The notes: generated from the letters alone by a model not told the origin. A DNA stretch of 64,000 nt from Paenibacillus sp. sptzw28 (GCF_019550795.1 NZ_CP080545.1:3878001-3942000), one strand, 5' to 3'; counted from the stretch's first letter, positions 28,602 to 37,989 are shown. Made by a program: numbers and translations.

Positions 28602-28811
28602 GTTTATTTCCTCCTCAATGTTAATACCGATTCCAGGTACAGCTGTAGTGTCGGCGCTCTGCATAGTATGGAATGACAGAGTCAAATTATTCAAACGCGC
28701 GAACACTTCTTTGGAGCAAAGTAACAGCTATCCCGCCTTCCGGCGATGCAAATTTCCTTCCGTCGAAAACATGAGAACAAGAATGATGAAAATTTGTATT
28801 TACTTCATTAC

Positions 28812-28870
28812 AAAAAAAACGGCTCCCCCCTGCCCAGTTCGAAAACCGGTTCAGAAGAAAGCCGTCTTTT
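28812..28870 (-). terminator. Terminator after rnjB
   Basis: Outer stem ACGGCT/AGCCGT closed by a roughly 35-nt region, followed on the minus strand by eight T residues. The long loop makes it a less classical hairpin. Confidence 0.65.
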
Positions 28871-28882
28871 ATTAAAGAGTCA

Positions 28883-30562
28883 TTAAACTTCCATAATGAT
28901 TGGCAGTATCATTGGACGGCGGCGCGTCTGTTCGTACAAGAATCTCCCGAGCGCGTCCTTAACGTTTGTTTTGAGCGATGCCCATTCGTTGACTTTATCG
29001 TTCATCAGCTTATGCAGCGTCGAGGTGACAATGCGGTTGGCTTCTTCAAGAAGCCCTTCCGACTCGCGAACATAGACAAAACCTCGTGAGATAATATCAG
29101 GTCCGGACAAAATGGTGCCGTCTTGTTTACTCAGCGTGACAACGACAACAAGAATACCGTCTTGCGAGAGCAGCTTGCGGTCGCGCAGGACAATGTTGCC
29201 GACATCGCCGACACCAAGACCGTCAATCAGAACATTGCCGGCAGGCACTTTGTTCCCCTTGCGTGCCACTCCGCCTTGAAATTCAACGGTATCGCCATTA
29301 TCGATTACAAAAATATTTTCCTTCTCGATACCGACAGCTTCCGCAAGCAGCGCATGTTGGCGCAGCATCCGGTATTCACCGTGAATCGGAATAAAATATT
29401 TAGGACGAATGAGATTAAGCATCAGCTTTAATTCTTCCTGGCTGCCATGGCCCGATACGTGGACGCCGGATACGGAGCCAGGCCCATAAATAACGTTTGC
29501 TCCCAAGCGGAAAAGCTCATCGACCGTGCGTCCGACATAACGTTCGTTACCCGGAATCGGCGTAGCGGCAATAATAACGGTATCGCCTGGTAAAATATCC
29601 ACTTTACGATGAGTTGAACGTGCCATTCTCGTAAGTGCCGACATCGGTTCGCCCTGGCTCCCCGTCGATAAAACCACGACACGGTCGGCTGCCATTTTAT
29701 TGATTTCCTCCGGTTCGATAATCATCCCTTCAGGGATATTTAAATAGCCCAGCTCGGAAGCAATTGTGACGACGTTAACCATGCTGCGGCCAACAACTGC
29801 TATTTTGCGGCGCGTAGCCATCGCAGCATTAATTACCTGCTGGATCCGGTGAACGTTAGAGGCGAATGTGGCGACAACGACACGTTGAGTCGCTTTACGG
29901 AAAATATCCTCCAGCACAGAGCCGATAAGGCTCTCAGACGGCGTATATCCCGCCCGTTCGGCGTTTGTACTGTCCGACAAAAGCGCCAGAACTCCGCGTC
30001 TCCCGATATCCGCAATACGCTGCAGATCCGCGTATTGGTCGTTAACCGGTGTATGGTCGAATTTGAAGTCGCCTGTATGAACGACCGTCCCTTCCGGAGT
30101 GTCCAGACAAACCCCTACCGTATCGGGAATACTGTGATTGGTTTTGAAGAATGAAGCATGAATGGCGCCAAGCTGAACTTCCGATTCCGCGTTTATAAGG
30201 ATTCGCTTCGTTTCTCCGAGCAGTCCGGCTTCCTTCAATTTCCCTTCAATTAAACCAAGCGTTAGCTTCGTCCCGTATACCGGAACGTTCAGATGCTTTA
30301 AGATATAGGGCAGTCCGCCGATATGGTCTTCGTGTCCGTGGGTAATGAGAATGCCTCGTACTTTGTCCCGATTTTCGGTTAAGTAAGTAATGTCGGGTAT
30401 GACAATATCGATTCCAAGCATATCTTCTTCCGGAAATTTCAATCCTCCATCAACGACTACGATATCGTTCCCATATTGAACGACATACATATTTTTCCCG
30501 ATCTCTCCGACGCCGCCCAATGCAAATATGAGCAGCTTATCCTGGTTGTTCTTCTTTGACAA
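28883..30562 (-). CDS. rnjB: Ribonuclease J
   Basis: A 559-aa metallo-beta-lactamase/beta-CASP ribonuclease with 5'-3' exo- and endonuclease activity in RNA decay. Zinc motif H75-G-H77-E-D79-H80 is intact, the beta-CASP region covers about 215-360 and a C-terminal domain follows. The position between dapA and tepA is that of rnjB in Bacillus, rather than rnjA. The start is TTG with AGGAGG 11 nt upstream. The nearest strong promoter is about 380 nt upstream, so the mRNA appears to have a long leader with palindromic repeats. Confidence 0.93.
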   Translation of the reverse strand: MSKKNNQDKLLIFALGGVGEIGKNMYVVQYGNDIVVVDGGLKFPEEDMLGIDIVIPDITYLTENRDKVRGILITHGHEDHIGGLPYILKHLNVPVYGTKLTLGLIEGKLKEAGLLGETKRILINAESEVQLGAIHASFFKTNHSIPDTVGVCLDTPEGTVVHTGDFKFDHTPVNDQYADLQRIADIGRRGVLALLSDSTNAERAGYTPSESLIGSVLEDIFRKATQRVVVATFASNVHRIQQVINAAMATRRKIAVVGRSMVNVVTIASELGYLNIPEGMIIEPEEINKMAADRVVVLSTGSQGEPMSALTRMARSTHRKVDILPGDTVIIAATPIPGNERYVGRTVDELFRLGANVIYGPGSVSGVHVSGHGSQEELKLMLNLIRPKYFIPIHGEYRMLRQHALLAEAVGIEKENIFVIDNGDTVEFQGGVARKGNKVPAGNVLIDGLGVGDVGNIVLRDRKLLSQDGILVVVVTLSKQDGTILSGPDIISRGFVYVRESEGLLEEANRIVTSTLHKLMNDKVNEWASLKTNVKDALGRFLYEQTRRRPMILPIIMEV

Positions 30563-30623
30563 GTGAATCCGTACCTCCTAGAGTTTTACGAAGGAAAACC
30601 AACTTCATATGCAACCTGATTGG

Positions 30624-30636
30624 TTTACGAAGTAAA
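30624..30636. repeat. TTTACGAAGTAAA small palindrome
   Basis: TTTAC-GAA-GTAAA on the plus strand, sharing the TACGAAGTAA core with the copy at 31977..31997. A further partial copy TTTTACGAAG lies at 30584..30593. Confidence 0.55.
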
Positions 30637-30664
30637 AATTTTCATCCGCTACATGTTATATTTT

Positions 30665-30687
30665 TTACGAAGGAATAAGCTTCGTAA
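30665..30687. repeat. Palindromic repeat TTACGAAG..CTTCGTAA (copy A)
   Basis: An 8-bp inverted repeat around a 7-nt centre. On the minus strand it is preceded by ATGC, giving ATGCTTACGAAG, the same 12-mer as copy B at 31977..32001. No T-run follows, so it is not a typical terminator. Confidence 0.7.
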
Positions 30688-30939
30688 GCATGGTCAGTGG
30701 TTAGTGTATCAATTGATTCGCTAATGGCTTTTAAAAGCAGCTCAGCTGTTTTCCTTACCGAAATGCATCGGTAATGGCGGAGCCAAATCAGCTTGGCTGT
30801 CCAAATTTGTTGCGCCAAGATATATATACGATTAAGTTCCCAGCACAAAATTATTCGCTACATATATTCTCTTTGATTGGTCCCCGCTCCAAACCCTTTA
30901 ACAATTTCTAATATTTGCCGCACACCGTCACTTGTTATC

Positions 30940-30969
30940 ATTATACATGATTGAAAATATGAAAAACAA
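30940..30969 (-). promoter_or_regulatory. SigA promoter of rnjB
   Basis: Minus-strand TTGTTT (30964-30969) and a perfect TATAAT (30940-30945) with an 18-nt spacer, just downstream of the dapA terminator. Confidence 0.6.
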
Positions 30970-30990
30970 GTAACGGGTTCAATACCCCGG

Positions 30991-31021
30991 TAAAAAGAAA
31001 AACCGATGCAAGCGCACCGGT
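30991..31021 (-). terminator. Rho-independent terminator after dapA
   Basis: Minus-strand stem ACCGGTGC/GCATCGGT (8 bp, one G-T wobble) with a 4-nt loop, followed by TTTTTCTTTTT. Confidence 0.88.
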
Positions 31022-31077
31022 GGATGGCGAGTGCAATAAATTGGCAGCCCAAAACGAACCGCAGCCGCATCAGCCTG

Positions 31078-31953
31078 TTACTTAAGCAGCTCGCGGAGCG
31101 CATCCATTTCGGCTTCCGTAGGGCCGACCAGCGGTAACCGTACGCTTCCAACCGGCATTTCGCGGAGAGCAAGAGCCGACTTAACGAGAACCGGATTGGG
31201 AACAGGATGAGGCAGCTCAAACAGGCCTTTGAAGACCGGAAGGCATAAAGAATGCAGTTTTGCCGCTTTGGATGTATCGCCTTGGACGTAAGCTTCGATC
31301 ATTTGTTTCATTTCCGGACCGATGATATGGCTTGCTACGCTGATAACACCGTGAGCGCCAACCGACATCATGGGCAGAGCTGCACTATCGTCGCCGCTGT
31401 AGACGAGAAATCCTTCCGGAGCATCGGCGACGATTTGCGTCACTTGATCGGTAGACGCGCATTCCTTGGTGGCGATGATGTTTGGCAGCTGCGCCAGACG
31501 AAGCGTCGTTTGCGCCGACATGCTGACAACTGTCCGGCCCGGCACGTTATAAAGGATTACAGGCAGAGTTGTAGCTTCCGCGATTGCTTTGAAATGCTGA
31601 TAGATGCCTTCCTGGCTCGGTTTGTTGTAGTAAGGGACAACCAACAGAACGGCATCTACACCACACTGCTCAGCCGCTTTGGTCAAATGGATGGAATGGG
31701 CAGTATCGTTGCTGCCCGTTCCCGCAATGATTTTACAGCGTCCATTCACGCGTTCGACGGCAAACTTGAACAGTGCAATTTTCTCCTCATCAGTTAACGT
31801 CGGCGATTCGCCGGTCGTACCCGAGACAACCAGACTGTCGCTTTCTTGATCGTCGATCAAATAATCGATCAGCCGGCCGGTCGCGTTCCAATCGATCGCA
31901 CCATCCGCATTGAACGGAGTTACCATTGCGGTAACCAATCTTCCGAAATCCAT
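31078..31953 (-). CDS. dapA: 4-hydroxy-tetrahydrodipicolinate synthase
   Basis: A 291-aa aldolase that condenses pyruvate with aspartate semialdehyde, the first step committed to lysine, diaminopimelate and dipicolinate. The Schiff-base lysine is K163 (in IIATKECAS) and the partner tyrosine is Y135 (in LYNVPGRT); SGTTGESPTL is at 44-53. AGGAGGAG precedes the ATG. It ends the dpaA-dpaB-asd-dapG-dapA run. An 85-nt gap from dapG carries two back-to-back hairpins. Confidence 0.97.
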   Translation of the reverse strand: MDFGRLVTAMVTPFNADGAIDWNATGRLIDYLIDDQESDSLVVSGTTGESPTLTDEEKIALFKFAVERVNGRCKIIAGTGSNDTAHSIHLTKAAEQCGVDAVLLVVPYYNKPSQEGIYQHFKAIAEATTLPVILYNVPGRTVVSMSAQTTLRLAQLPNIIATKECASTDQVTQIVADAPEGFLVYSGDDSAALPMMSVGAHGVISVASHIIGPEMKQMIEAYVQGDTSKAAKLHSLCLPVFKGLFELPHPVPNPVLVKSALALREMPVGSVRLPLVGPTEAEMDALRELLK

Positions 31954-31976
31954 TTCCGACTCCTCCTAAAAGTTAT

Positions 31977-31997
31977 ACGAAGTAACTTTTACTTCGT
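31977..31997. repeat. Palindromic repeat ACGAAGTAA..TTACTTCGT (copy B)
   Basis: A 9-bp perfect inverted repeat with a 3-nt loop in the dapG-dapA gap. Minus-strand flank ATGCTTACGAAG is shared with copy A in the rnjB leader. It lies about 15 nt before the dapA ribosome-binding site. Confidence 0.75.
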
Positions 31998-32008
31998 AAG
32001 CATAGACC

Positions 32009-32029
32009 AAGTTTTGCGGGGCAAAACTT
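32009..32029. repeat. Second hairpin in the dapG-dapA gap
   Basis: AAGTTTTGC-ggg-GCAAAACTT, a perfect 9-bp stem with a 3-nt loop, 11 nt from copy B. No T-run follows. Together the two hairpins fill most of the gap. Confidence 0.7.
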
Positions 32030-32038
32030 GCAACCTAA

Positions 32039-33253
32039 TTATTCGTGAAGCGAGAATTTGGTATGAAGCGCTTGAAGCGCGCTTGCCATATAAATATCAC
32101 GGACAAGCACCCAAATCGTTGTGTTGGAATCTGCCGATTGCAGTATAGGAATTCCCTGTTCCGTCAGCGCTTCCACAATCCGCGCCATAATTCCCGGAAC
32201 ACCGTTCATTCCACCGCCGATTACGGAAATTTTAGCACAGCCGCTTATCGTTATCGGGCTAAAGCCGATCCGATGCAAAACATTTATCGCTTGCGAAGCA
32301 TCTTTATCGAATACGGTGTAAACCGCTCCACCTGGGTTCACGTTGATAAAATCGACACTTATTTGATGGCGGGCCATCGCCTGAAAAACCTGCAGCTGAA
32401 CATCGGAGTGGCCATCGGCTGCATGGACCGTGATTTGCGTTACCCCGTTAACATGAGTTACGCCTGTTACATAACGGTCCCGTACGACTGCCGCATGCTC
32501 AGTACTGAAAGTGTCGGTAACAAGCGTACCTTCGTCTTCCGAGAAAGTCGAGCGGACACGAAGCGGAATTCGGGCCTGCTGTGCAATTTCTACGGCCCGC
32601 GGATGAATGACCTTCGCGCCTTGGCGTGCCATATTGCATATTTCGGCATAGCCGACGACGGATAAAGGCCTTGCATCCTTCACAATCCTCGGATCTGCCG
32701 TTAAGATGCCGTTTACATCGGTATAAATATCGATACGCTCTGCCTTAAGCGCCGCACCAAGCGCTGTTGCAGAAGTGTCGCTTCCGCCCCGGCCAAGTGT
32801 GGTGAGCTCTCCGGATTCGGTCGCACCCTGAAATCCGGTTACAATGACCACGTTGCCTTCCTGCAGTGCCTTGAGTATAGGTTCGGCACGTATTTCCGTA
32901 ATTCGGGCCCGCCCGAACTGATTGTCCGTAATAATGCCCGCTCCTGCGCCCGTTAAGGCGACTGCAGGAATCGAATTGGCGCGGAGCAAATCGCACAGCA
33001 CGGCAGCGGAAATGATTTCGCCGCAGCCCAGCAGCATATCGAGTTCTCGGGACGGAAGGGAACGGCCATCCTCATGCAGCAGCGAAATTAATGTATCCGT
33101 TGCATAAGGATCGCCTTTACGTCCCATTGCAGAGACGACAACGACAAGTTGTAACTGTCGTTGCCGCTCTCTTTCAATATGTCGCAGCACGCACTCTCTT
33201 GCTTGATCGGTGGAAAGCGAAGTACCACCGAACTTTTGAACAAGGATTGGCAT
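32039..33253 (-). CDS. dapG: Aspartate kinase (DapG-type)
   Basis: A 404-aa aspartokinase that phosphorylates aspartate at the head of the lysine/threonine/methionine/DAP pathway. The kinase domain starts LVQKFGGTSL and has GFQGATESGELTTLGRGGSD. Two C-terminal ACT domains (about 265-400) are the usual site of feedback control. By position next to asd and dapA it is the diaminopimelate-responsive DapG type known from B. subtilis. The ATG at 33253 has GGGAGG seven nt upstream; the in-frame TTG at 33259 is too close. Confidence 0.95.
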   Translation of the reverse strand: MPILVQKFGGTSLSTDQARECVLRHIERERQRQLQLVVVVSAMGRKGDPYATDTLISLLHEDGRSLPSRELDMLLGCGEIISAAVLCDLLRANSIPAVALTGAGAGIITDNQFGRARITEIRAEPILKALQEGNVVIVTGFQGATESGELTTLGRGGSDTSATALGAALKAERIDIYTDVNGILTADPRIVKDARPLSVVGYAEICNMARQGAKVIHPRAVEIAQQARIPLRVRSTFSEDEGTLVTDTFSTEHAAVVRDRYVTGVTHVNGVTQITVHAADGHSDVQLQVFQAMARHQISVDFINVNPGGAVYTVFDKDASQAINVLHRIGFSPITISGCAKISVIGGGMNGVPGIMARIVEALTEQGIPILQSADSNTTIWVLVRDIYMASALQALHTKFSLHE

Positions 33254-33330
33254 GATCAAACCTCCCTATCCGCATACAAGGCGCCTACGGACCGCTCACG
33301 TTTGACCAACTGCTCCTGATGAATTCAGTA

Positions 33331-34368
33331 TTATTGGCCGATTGCGATATATTCCGCAATCTGTACTGCGTTCCAAGCTGCACCCTTGAGCAGGTTGTCG
33401 GAAACGATCCACATGTTGAGACCTCTGGAGGAGCCCAGATCGCGACGCAGCCGACCTACAAATACATCCGGCTTACCCGCGGCATCCGTTGCAAGCGGGT
33501 ACTGCTGACCTGCCGGATCGTCTACAACAACGATACCCGGAGCTTCCTCCAGCAGTTTCTTGACTTCTTCCAAATCATAATCGTTTTTCAATTCCACGTA
33601 CACGGATTCCGAATGACCGTACACGACCGGGATACGAACGCATGTAGCGGTAACGTCAATAGACTCGTCACCCATTATTTTCTTCGTTTCACGGACCATC
33701 TTCATTTCTTCGAGCGTATAGCCGTTGTCCTGGAATTTATCGATCTGAGGTATTGCGTTAAAAGCGATTTGATGCTTCACCGGAAGAGCACCGACCGGCA
33801 AAATATCCGGCTTTACAGCGTTTCCGTCAAGCGCTTCTCGTGTCTGGCGAAGCATCTCATCAATCGCACGGCTTCCGGCACCGGACACAGCTTGGTATGT
33901 GGATACGATTATACGGGAGATTCCATAACGGTCCTGAAGCGGCTTGAGCGCTGCGACCATCTGGATCGTCGAGCAGTTCGGATTCGCAATTATTCCTTTA
34001 TGTTCGTTTACTTTATCAATATTCACTTCGGGTACGACAAGTGGAGTTTCCGGATCCATCCGGTATGCGTTCGTATTATCAATACATATCGCGCCATGCT
34101 CCACTGCATGGGGGGCGAGCGCCTTGGTTACGTCGCCGCCGGCACTGAAAAGCGCGATTTCCACGCCTTTAAAGCTTTCCGGCGTCGCTTCTTCGACCGT
34201 ATGCTCCCGGCCCTTGAACATAATCTTAGTACCGGCCGAGCGTGCTGAAGAAAGCAGCTTCAGCTCGGCAATCGGAAACTTCCTTTTCTCAAGCAGACCG
34301 ATGATCTGTTCCCCTACTGCGCCTGTTGCCCCTACAACGGCAACGTTAAACAACTTCTGATTCGACAC
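33331..34368 (-). CDS. asd: Aspartate-semialdehyde dehydrogenase
   Basis: A 345-aa NADP-dependent enzyme that reduces aspartyl phosphate to aspartate semialdehyde, which DapA consumes. The N-terminal VVGATGAVGEQ is the nucleotide motif, the catalytic cysteine is C132 in ANPNCSTIQM, and the later active-site stretch is present. The start is GTG with GGGGAG ten nt upstream. It lies between dpaB and dapG in a same-strand cluster. Confidence 0.96.
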   Translation of the reverse strand: MSNQKLFNVAVVGATGAVGEQIIGLLEKRKFPIAELKLLSSARSAGTKIMFKGREHTVEEATPESFKGVEIALFSAGGDVTKALAPHAVEHGAICIDNTNAYRMDPETPLVVPEVNIDKVNEHKGIIANPNCSTIQMVAALKPLQDRYGISRIIVSTYQAVSGAGSRAIDEMLRQTREALDGNAVKPDILPVGALPVKHQIAFNAIPQIDKFQDNGYTLEEMKMVRETKKIMGDESIDVTATCVRIPVVYGHSESVYVELKNDYDLEEVKKLLEEAPGIVVVDDPAGQQYPLATDAAGKPDVFVGRLRRDLGSSRGLNMWIVSDNLLKGAAWNAVQIAEYIAIGQ

Positions 34369-34453
34369 CTGTTGTCGTCTCCCCTCAAAAATGAAACTTA
34401 TGTCAAGGATTACTCCAGCCGCATTTCAAACTGGCTGATGGCCCGGTACTAAA

Positions 34454-35047
34454 CTAATAATTAAACCGCTCGATAAGAAGCGGCTGCAACTGTTTCCCTT
34501 GCAGGGCGGCCTCGCAGGCTTCCGGAACCAAGTCCATTCTCGCTACGAGCGAATTTGGCTTTTGCTGAGGATTATCCTGCCCGAACGGTACAAAATAGAT
34601 ATTTTTGCAAACCAATAATTTCGCTATATTTGCCGCATTTAAACCAAGTCCGTCGTTTGTCGATATCGCCAATACGAGCGGGCGTTGGTTGCGCATTTGA
34701 GACTTCGCTGCCATAAGCACCGGACTATCCGTCATCGCATTTGCCAATTTACTGGTGGTATTACCGGTGCACGGCGCGATTACAAGTACGTCCAGCAGCT
34801 TTGAAGGCCCAAGAGGCTCCGCTTCGACAATCGTGGAAATAATCTCATTGCCCGTAGCCGATTTAAGCTGATGCTGCCATTCCGCCGAAGTACCGAATCT
34901 GGTATCGGTCGTCATGATGGTCTGAGTGACGATTGGAACGACATTCGCTCCTTCGTCAACAAAGCGCTTAATGACCGGAATTACTTCCGCAAACGTGCAA
35001 TGTGAACCGGAGAGTGCATAACCGACCGTTTTGCCTTGCCATTTCAT
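34454..35047 (-). CDS. dpaB: Dipicolinate synthase subunit B
   Basis: A 197-aa flavoprotein-fold subunit (SpoVFB). It begins MKWQGKTVGYALSGSHCTFA and has APCTGNTTSKLANAMTDSPV. With DpaA it makes dipicolinic acid in the mother cell for loading into the spore core. The start overlaps the dpaA stop by 4 nt, and GGGGG lies upstream; the longer frame at 35098 lies inside dpaA. Confidence 0.93.
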   Translation of the reverse strand: MKWQGKTVGYALSGSHCTFAEVIPVIKRFVDEGANVVPIVTQTIMTTDTRFGTSAEWQHQLKSATGNEIISTIVEAEPLGPSKLLDVLVIAPCTGNTTSKLANAMTDSPVLMAAKSQMRNQRPLVLAISTNDGLGLNAANIAKLLVCKNIYFVPFGQDNPQQKPNSLVARMDLVPEACEAALQGKQLQPLLIERFNY

Positions 35048-35943
35048 TGCCCATTCCCCCGTTGCCTGGTATCTTCCAAGATCAGCCGACTTAAACAATC
35101 CGCAATGATTCGTCCAGCGGTTTTAGGTGCGACGATACCTGGTAGACCGGGGGCGAGCAACGCTTTAATGCCCCGCTTCTCCGCAAAGCGAAAGTCCGTT
35201 CCGCCCGGCTTGGAAGCGAGGTCTATAATGACCGCTCGCGAAGGCAAATTTGCTATAATTTGCGCTGTGACTATCATAGTCGGAATTGTATTAAAAAGCA
35301 AGTCAATATTACTCACATAATGCAGCAGCTGACTGACGTAAAACGGCTCAAATCCCATTTCGGCAGCTCTTGCAAAATGCTCCTCCCGGCGTACGCCGAC
35401 TTTCACTTTAGCCCCGAGCCCCTGCAGCGTGCGGGCCAAGGTAAACCCTGTTCGTCCGATCCCGAGCACCATGCAGGAGGACCCGTGAATCGTAATGTCC
35501 GTATTCTGGATTGCGATCATAACTGCGCCTTCGGCCGTAGGAATCGAATTATATATCGCGACATCGTCCCGGTCGAACAGCTCAATTAACCGAATGTCGT
35601 ACTTTGCGCACAATCGGCGCAAATATGGTTTGGCCATCCCTGCATAAACGGTGCAATGCTTCGGCAGCAGCGACACATGGACTTCAGTTAATATGAGCTC
35701 GCGATCGCTGAACACAGCCGTAATGCGGCCGTCATCATCGGTTCCTACTGCCGGAAGCACGAGAGCGTCGGCGCTCGTAAACAATTCATCGCTTATCTCG
35801 GACCGTACCGCTCCATCCAGCGGAGTATGGAGCTGGTCAAAGCCGGCGACCGACACAATAGCATCGAGCTCAGTAAGCTTACGGATGACCTCAAGCTGTC
35901 TGGCGTCACCCCCCAGCAGCACGATCTGAACCCCTGTCAGCAT
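35044..35943 (-). CDS. dpaA: Dipicolinate synthase subunit A
   Basis: A 299-aa SpoVFA subunit. The N-terminal GGDARQLEVIRKL and the Rossmann-type VLGIGRTGFTLARTLQGLGAKV (about 153-174) are recognisable. AAAGGAG precedes the ATG. In B. subtilis the operon is under mother-cell SigK. A loose SigK-like pattern (CACC, 16 nt, CATAAGATG) lies at about 36031-36059, but its last two bases miss the consensus, so it was not listed separately. dpaB, asd, dapG and dapA follow in the same direction. Confidence 0.93.
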   Translation of the reverse strand: MLTGVQIVLLGGDARQLEVIRKLTELDAIVSVAGFDQLHTPLDGAVRSEISDELFTSADALVLPAVGTDDDGRITAVFSDRELILTEVHVSLLPKHCTVYAGMAKPYLRRLCAKYDIRLIELFDRDDVAIYNSIPTAEGAVMIAIQNTDITIHGSSCMVLGIGRTGFTLARTLQGLGAKVKVGVRREEHFARAAEMGFEPFYVSQLLHYVSNIDLLFNTIPTMIVTAQIIANLPSRAVIIDLASKPGGTDFRFAEKRGIKALLAPGLPGIVAPKTAGRIIADCLSRLILEDTRQRGNGQ

Positions 35944-36299
35944 AAGGGTATCACTCCTTTCCTCCCTGCAACCGCCCAGTATACTTAAATAAGTGCGGCT
36001 ATCAGTGAACCCTCTTCATTGGATATAGATCATCTTATGCGTGCGCCCAGAAGGGGGTGATAGACGCTTTTGCTTTCCAATGTGGTCGGTAACGCCACTC
36101 GGCATCGCTTCGGCGTTCACATGGCAAATCCGCAGAAGAGACAGCAAAGAGCCTCCCTTATGAAAGGGAGGCTCTTATTGAATAATACCCAGGCGCGGAT
36201 GCCGGGTCGGGATTAAATTGTAAACAGTTTCCAAATAAACAGTTCAAGTTAAAAAAGCAATAAAGAAAAATGCCGGTTGGGCAAGCAGAAAGAATTTAG
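35944..36299. other. Intergenic region between dut and dpaA
   Basis: About 355 nt with no gene. It holds the dut terminator (36147..36176) and presumably the dpaA promoter. The rest shows no other structure that I can support. Confidence 0.6.
36147..36176 (-). terminator. Rho-independent terminator after dut
   Basis: A 13-bp perfect stem AAGAGCCTCCCTT/AAGGGAGGCTCTT with a 4-nt loop. The T-run is within the arm (CTCTTTGC), so it may act in both directions. Confidence 0.85.
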
Positions 36300-36743
36300 C
36301 TAGGTTCCGGTGTGGCCAAAGCCTCCGGCTCCGCGGACTGTATCCGGCAGCTGATCGACCTCCGAAATCGCAATCTGGGGGACGACCTGGAAAAGCATTT
36401 GAGCAATACGTTCGCCGCGTTCGATCGTGAAGGGCTCCTGACCCAGATTGATCAGCAGTACCTTTACTTCACCGCGGTAGTCAGCGTCAATTGTACCCGG
36501 CGAATTGAGGCATGTAATACCATGCTTGAAGGCGAGCCCGCTGCGCGGCCGGATCTGGGCCTCCAGCTCGGCTGGCATTGCCATCGAGAAGCCCGTAGGG
36601 ATCAGTTTCCGCTCCCCCGGAGACAATGTTACAGGTTCATCTACGGCAGCATGAACGTCGAAGCCTGCAGCCAATTCGGACATTTTCCGCGGAAGCTGCA
36701 TATCCTCGTTGCCCGGAAGCCGCTTAAACAATACTTGATGCAA
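36300..36743 (-). CDS. dut: dUTP diphosphatase
   Basis: A 147-aa trimeric dUTPase that keeps dUTP out of DNA and supplies dUMP. The motifs are in order: [40 protein letters not shown] and the C-terminal [10 protein letters not shown] arm. The start is TTG with AGGAGG seven nt upstream and lies within the last 20 nt of the M16 gene. In B. subtilis this position holds ymxH instead. Confidence 0.95.
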   Translation of the reverse strand: MHQVLFKRLPGNEDMQLPRKMSELAAGFDVHAAVDEPVTLSPGERKLIPTGFSMAMPAELEAQIRPRSGLAFKHGITCLNSPGTIDADYRGEVKVLLINLGQEPFTIERGERIAQMLFQVVPQIAISEVDQLPDTVRGAGGFGHTGT

Positions 36744-37989
36744 GACTATCCCTCCTAAGTACCGAAGCCGCTTTATCGTTGGTGCCTACCATTGCCACTG
36801 CAAACGGGACGGAGAGCATTCTGCGCGTCACGTCCTGAATATCGCTCATTCTTACAGAGTCGATTCGTTCCAGCATTTCATCCAAGGTGTAGTGGCGGCC
36901 GAGCATCAGCTCGTTTTTGCCGAGGCGGTTCATTCTGCTGCTTGTGCTTTCCAGGCTGAGGATCAAGCTTCCCTTTAACTGCTCTTTGCCGCGGTTTAGC
37001 TCGCTGTCTGTCAGACCGTTCGCAGCCAAGTCGTGCAGCTGCTCCAGCGTCAAATCCAGCACTTCCTTAGTTTGCTTCGGCGCAGTTCCGGCGTAGACGG
37101 TGAACAATCCGCTGTCCGCATAGGATGTATGGTATGAGTACACGGAATATGCCAAACCGCGCTTCTCTCGGATTTCCTGAAATAATCTCGAGCTCATTCC
37201 TCCCCCAAGCGCATTATTGAGCAATATCATCGCATAAAGCTGGGGGTCCGCTATCGAACATCCAGGGAATGACAGGCAAATATGATTTTGCTCCGTCTTC
37301 TTCTTGTGGAAAATATAATTACCTTGAAATGCAGGTGAAGAGACGGCAATCTCTGCGCCTGTATTCTTGAAACCGCCGAATTGTTTCTCAAGAAGCTCCA
37401 GAAGCACGCTTTCTTCAACGTTCCCGGCTACGCTGATAACCGTGTTGTCAATCCGGTAATGACTGCGCATATAGCCGCGAAGCGCTTCCGCGTCCATACC
37501 GGCTAACCTTTCTTCCAGGCCGAGAATTGAATAAGCGAGCGGATGTTCGCCGAAAGCCGCCCGGGATGATTCATCATGAACCTTGTCGTCCGGCGTGTCT
37601 TCATACATCGAAATCTCTTCCAAAATCACATTTTTTTCCTTGCTTAGCTCTGCGGCATCCATTTCCGATTCAAAAAACATATCGGCCAATGCATCGACCG
37701 CAATCGGCAAATGCTGATCCAGTACCTTGGCGAAATAACAGGTGTACTCCTTCGCTGTGAAGGCATTCACATTGCCTCCGATACCGTCGAACAAATCAGC
37801 TATATCTTTCGCGCTGCGGCGAGCCGTTCCTTTGAACAGCATGTGCTCGATAAAATGGGATATGCCGTTATTTTCAAGAGTTTCATTTCGCGAACCTGTT
37901 TTTACCCAGATTCCGAATGATACCGATCTGCATGTTGGTATGTATTCCACTACAACGCGCAATCCGTTGCTAAGCGTATAATTGTTCAC
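36724..37989 (-). CDS. mlpA: M16-family zinc peptidase (MlpA/YmxG-like)
   Basis: A 421-aa processing-peptidase-like M16B protein. The zinc motif HFIEH is at H45-H49 and a distal [16 protein letters not shown] glutamate follows. The position between ylxY and dut/dpaA is that of B. subtilis mlpA (ymxG). The start is GTG preceded by AGGAGG. A third M16 gene in the window after ymfF and ymfH. Its substrate is unknown. Confidence 0.92.
   Translation of the reverse strand: MNNYTLSNGLRVVVEYIPTCRSVSFGIWVKTGSRNETLENNGISHFIEHMLFKGTARRSAKDIADLFDGIGGNVNAFTAKEYTCYFAKVLDQHLPIAVDALADMFFESEMDAAELSKEKNVILEEISMYEDTPDDKVHDESSRAAFGEHPLAYSILGLEERLAGMDAEALRGYMRSHYRIDNTVISVAGNVEESVLLELLEKQFGGFKNTGAEIAVSSPAFQGNYIFHKKKTEQNHICLSFPGCSIADPQLYAMILLNNALGGGMSSRLFQEIREKRGLAYSVYSYHTSYADSGLFTVYAGTAPKQTKEVLDLTLEQLHDLAANGLTDSELNRGKEQLKGSLILSLESTSSRMNRLGKNELMLGRHYTLDEMLERIDSVRMSDIQDVTRRMLSVPFAVAMVGTNDKAASVLRRDSLASSIV

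Larger units (their letters stand above)
30563..30939 (-). other. Long non-coding leader of rnjB with palindromic repeats
   Basis: About 375 nt between the predicted promoter and the rnjB TTG start. No convincing gene is present: small frames such as 30642..30848 lack a Shine-Dalgarno. It holds one full palindrome (30665..30687) and two related half-copies (30584..30593, 30624..30636) of the TTACGAAG family. If transcribed, several short hairpins would lie before the rnjB ribosome-binding site. Confidence 0.5.

Noticed and set aside
30642..30848. A 68-residue minus-strand open frame in the rnjB leader
   Set aside because: GTG start without a Shine-Dalgarno, no recognisable family, and it overlaps the palindromic repeats.
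33254..34453. Lysine (L-box) riboswitch in the asd-dapG region
   Set aside because: The gaps before dapG (77 nt) and asd (85 nt) are too short and show no such structure.
36031..36059. SigK promoter of dpaA
   Set aside because: CACC-16-CATAAGATG only partly fits the SigK -10 (last bases wrong); mentioned under dpaA but not listed as a feature.
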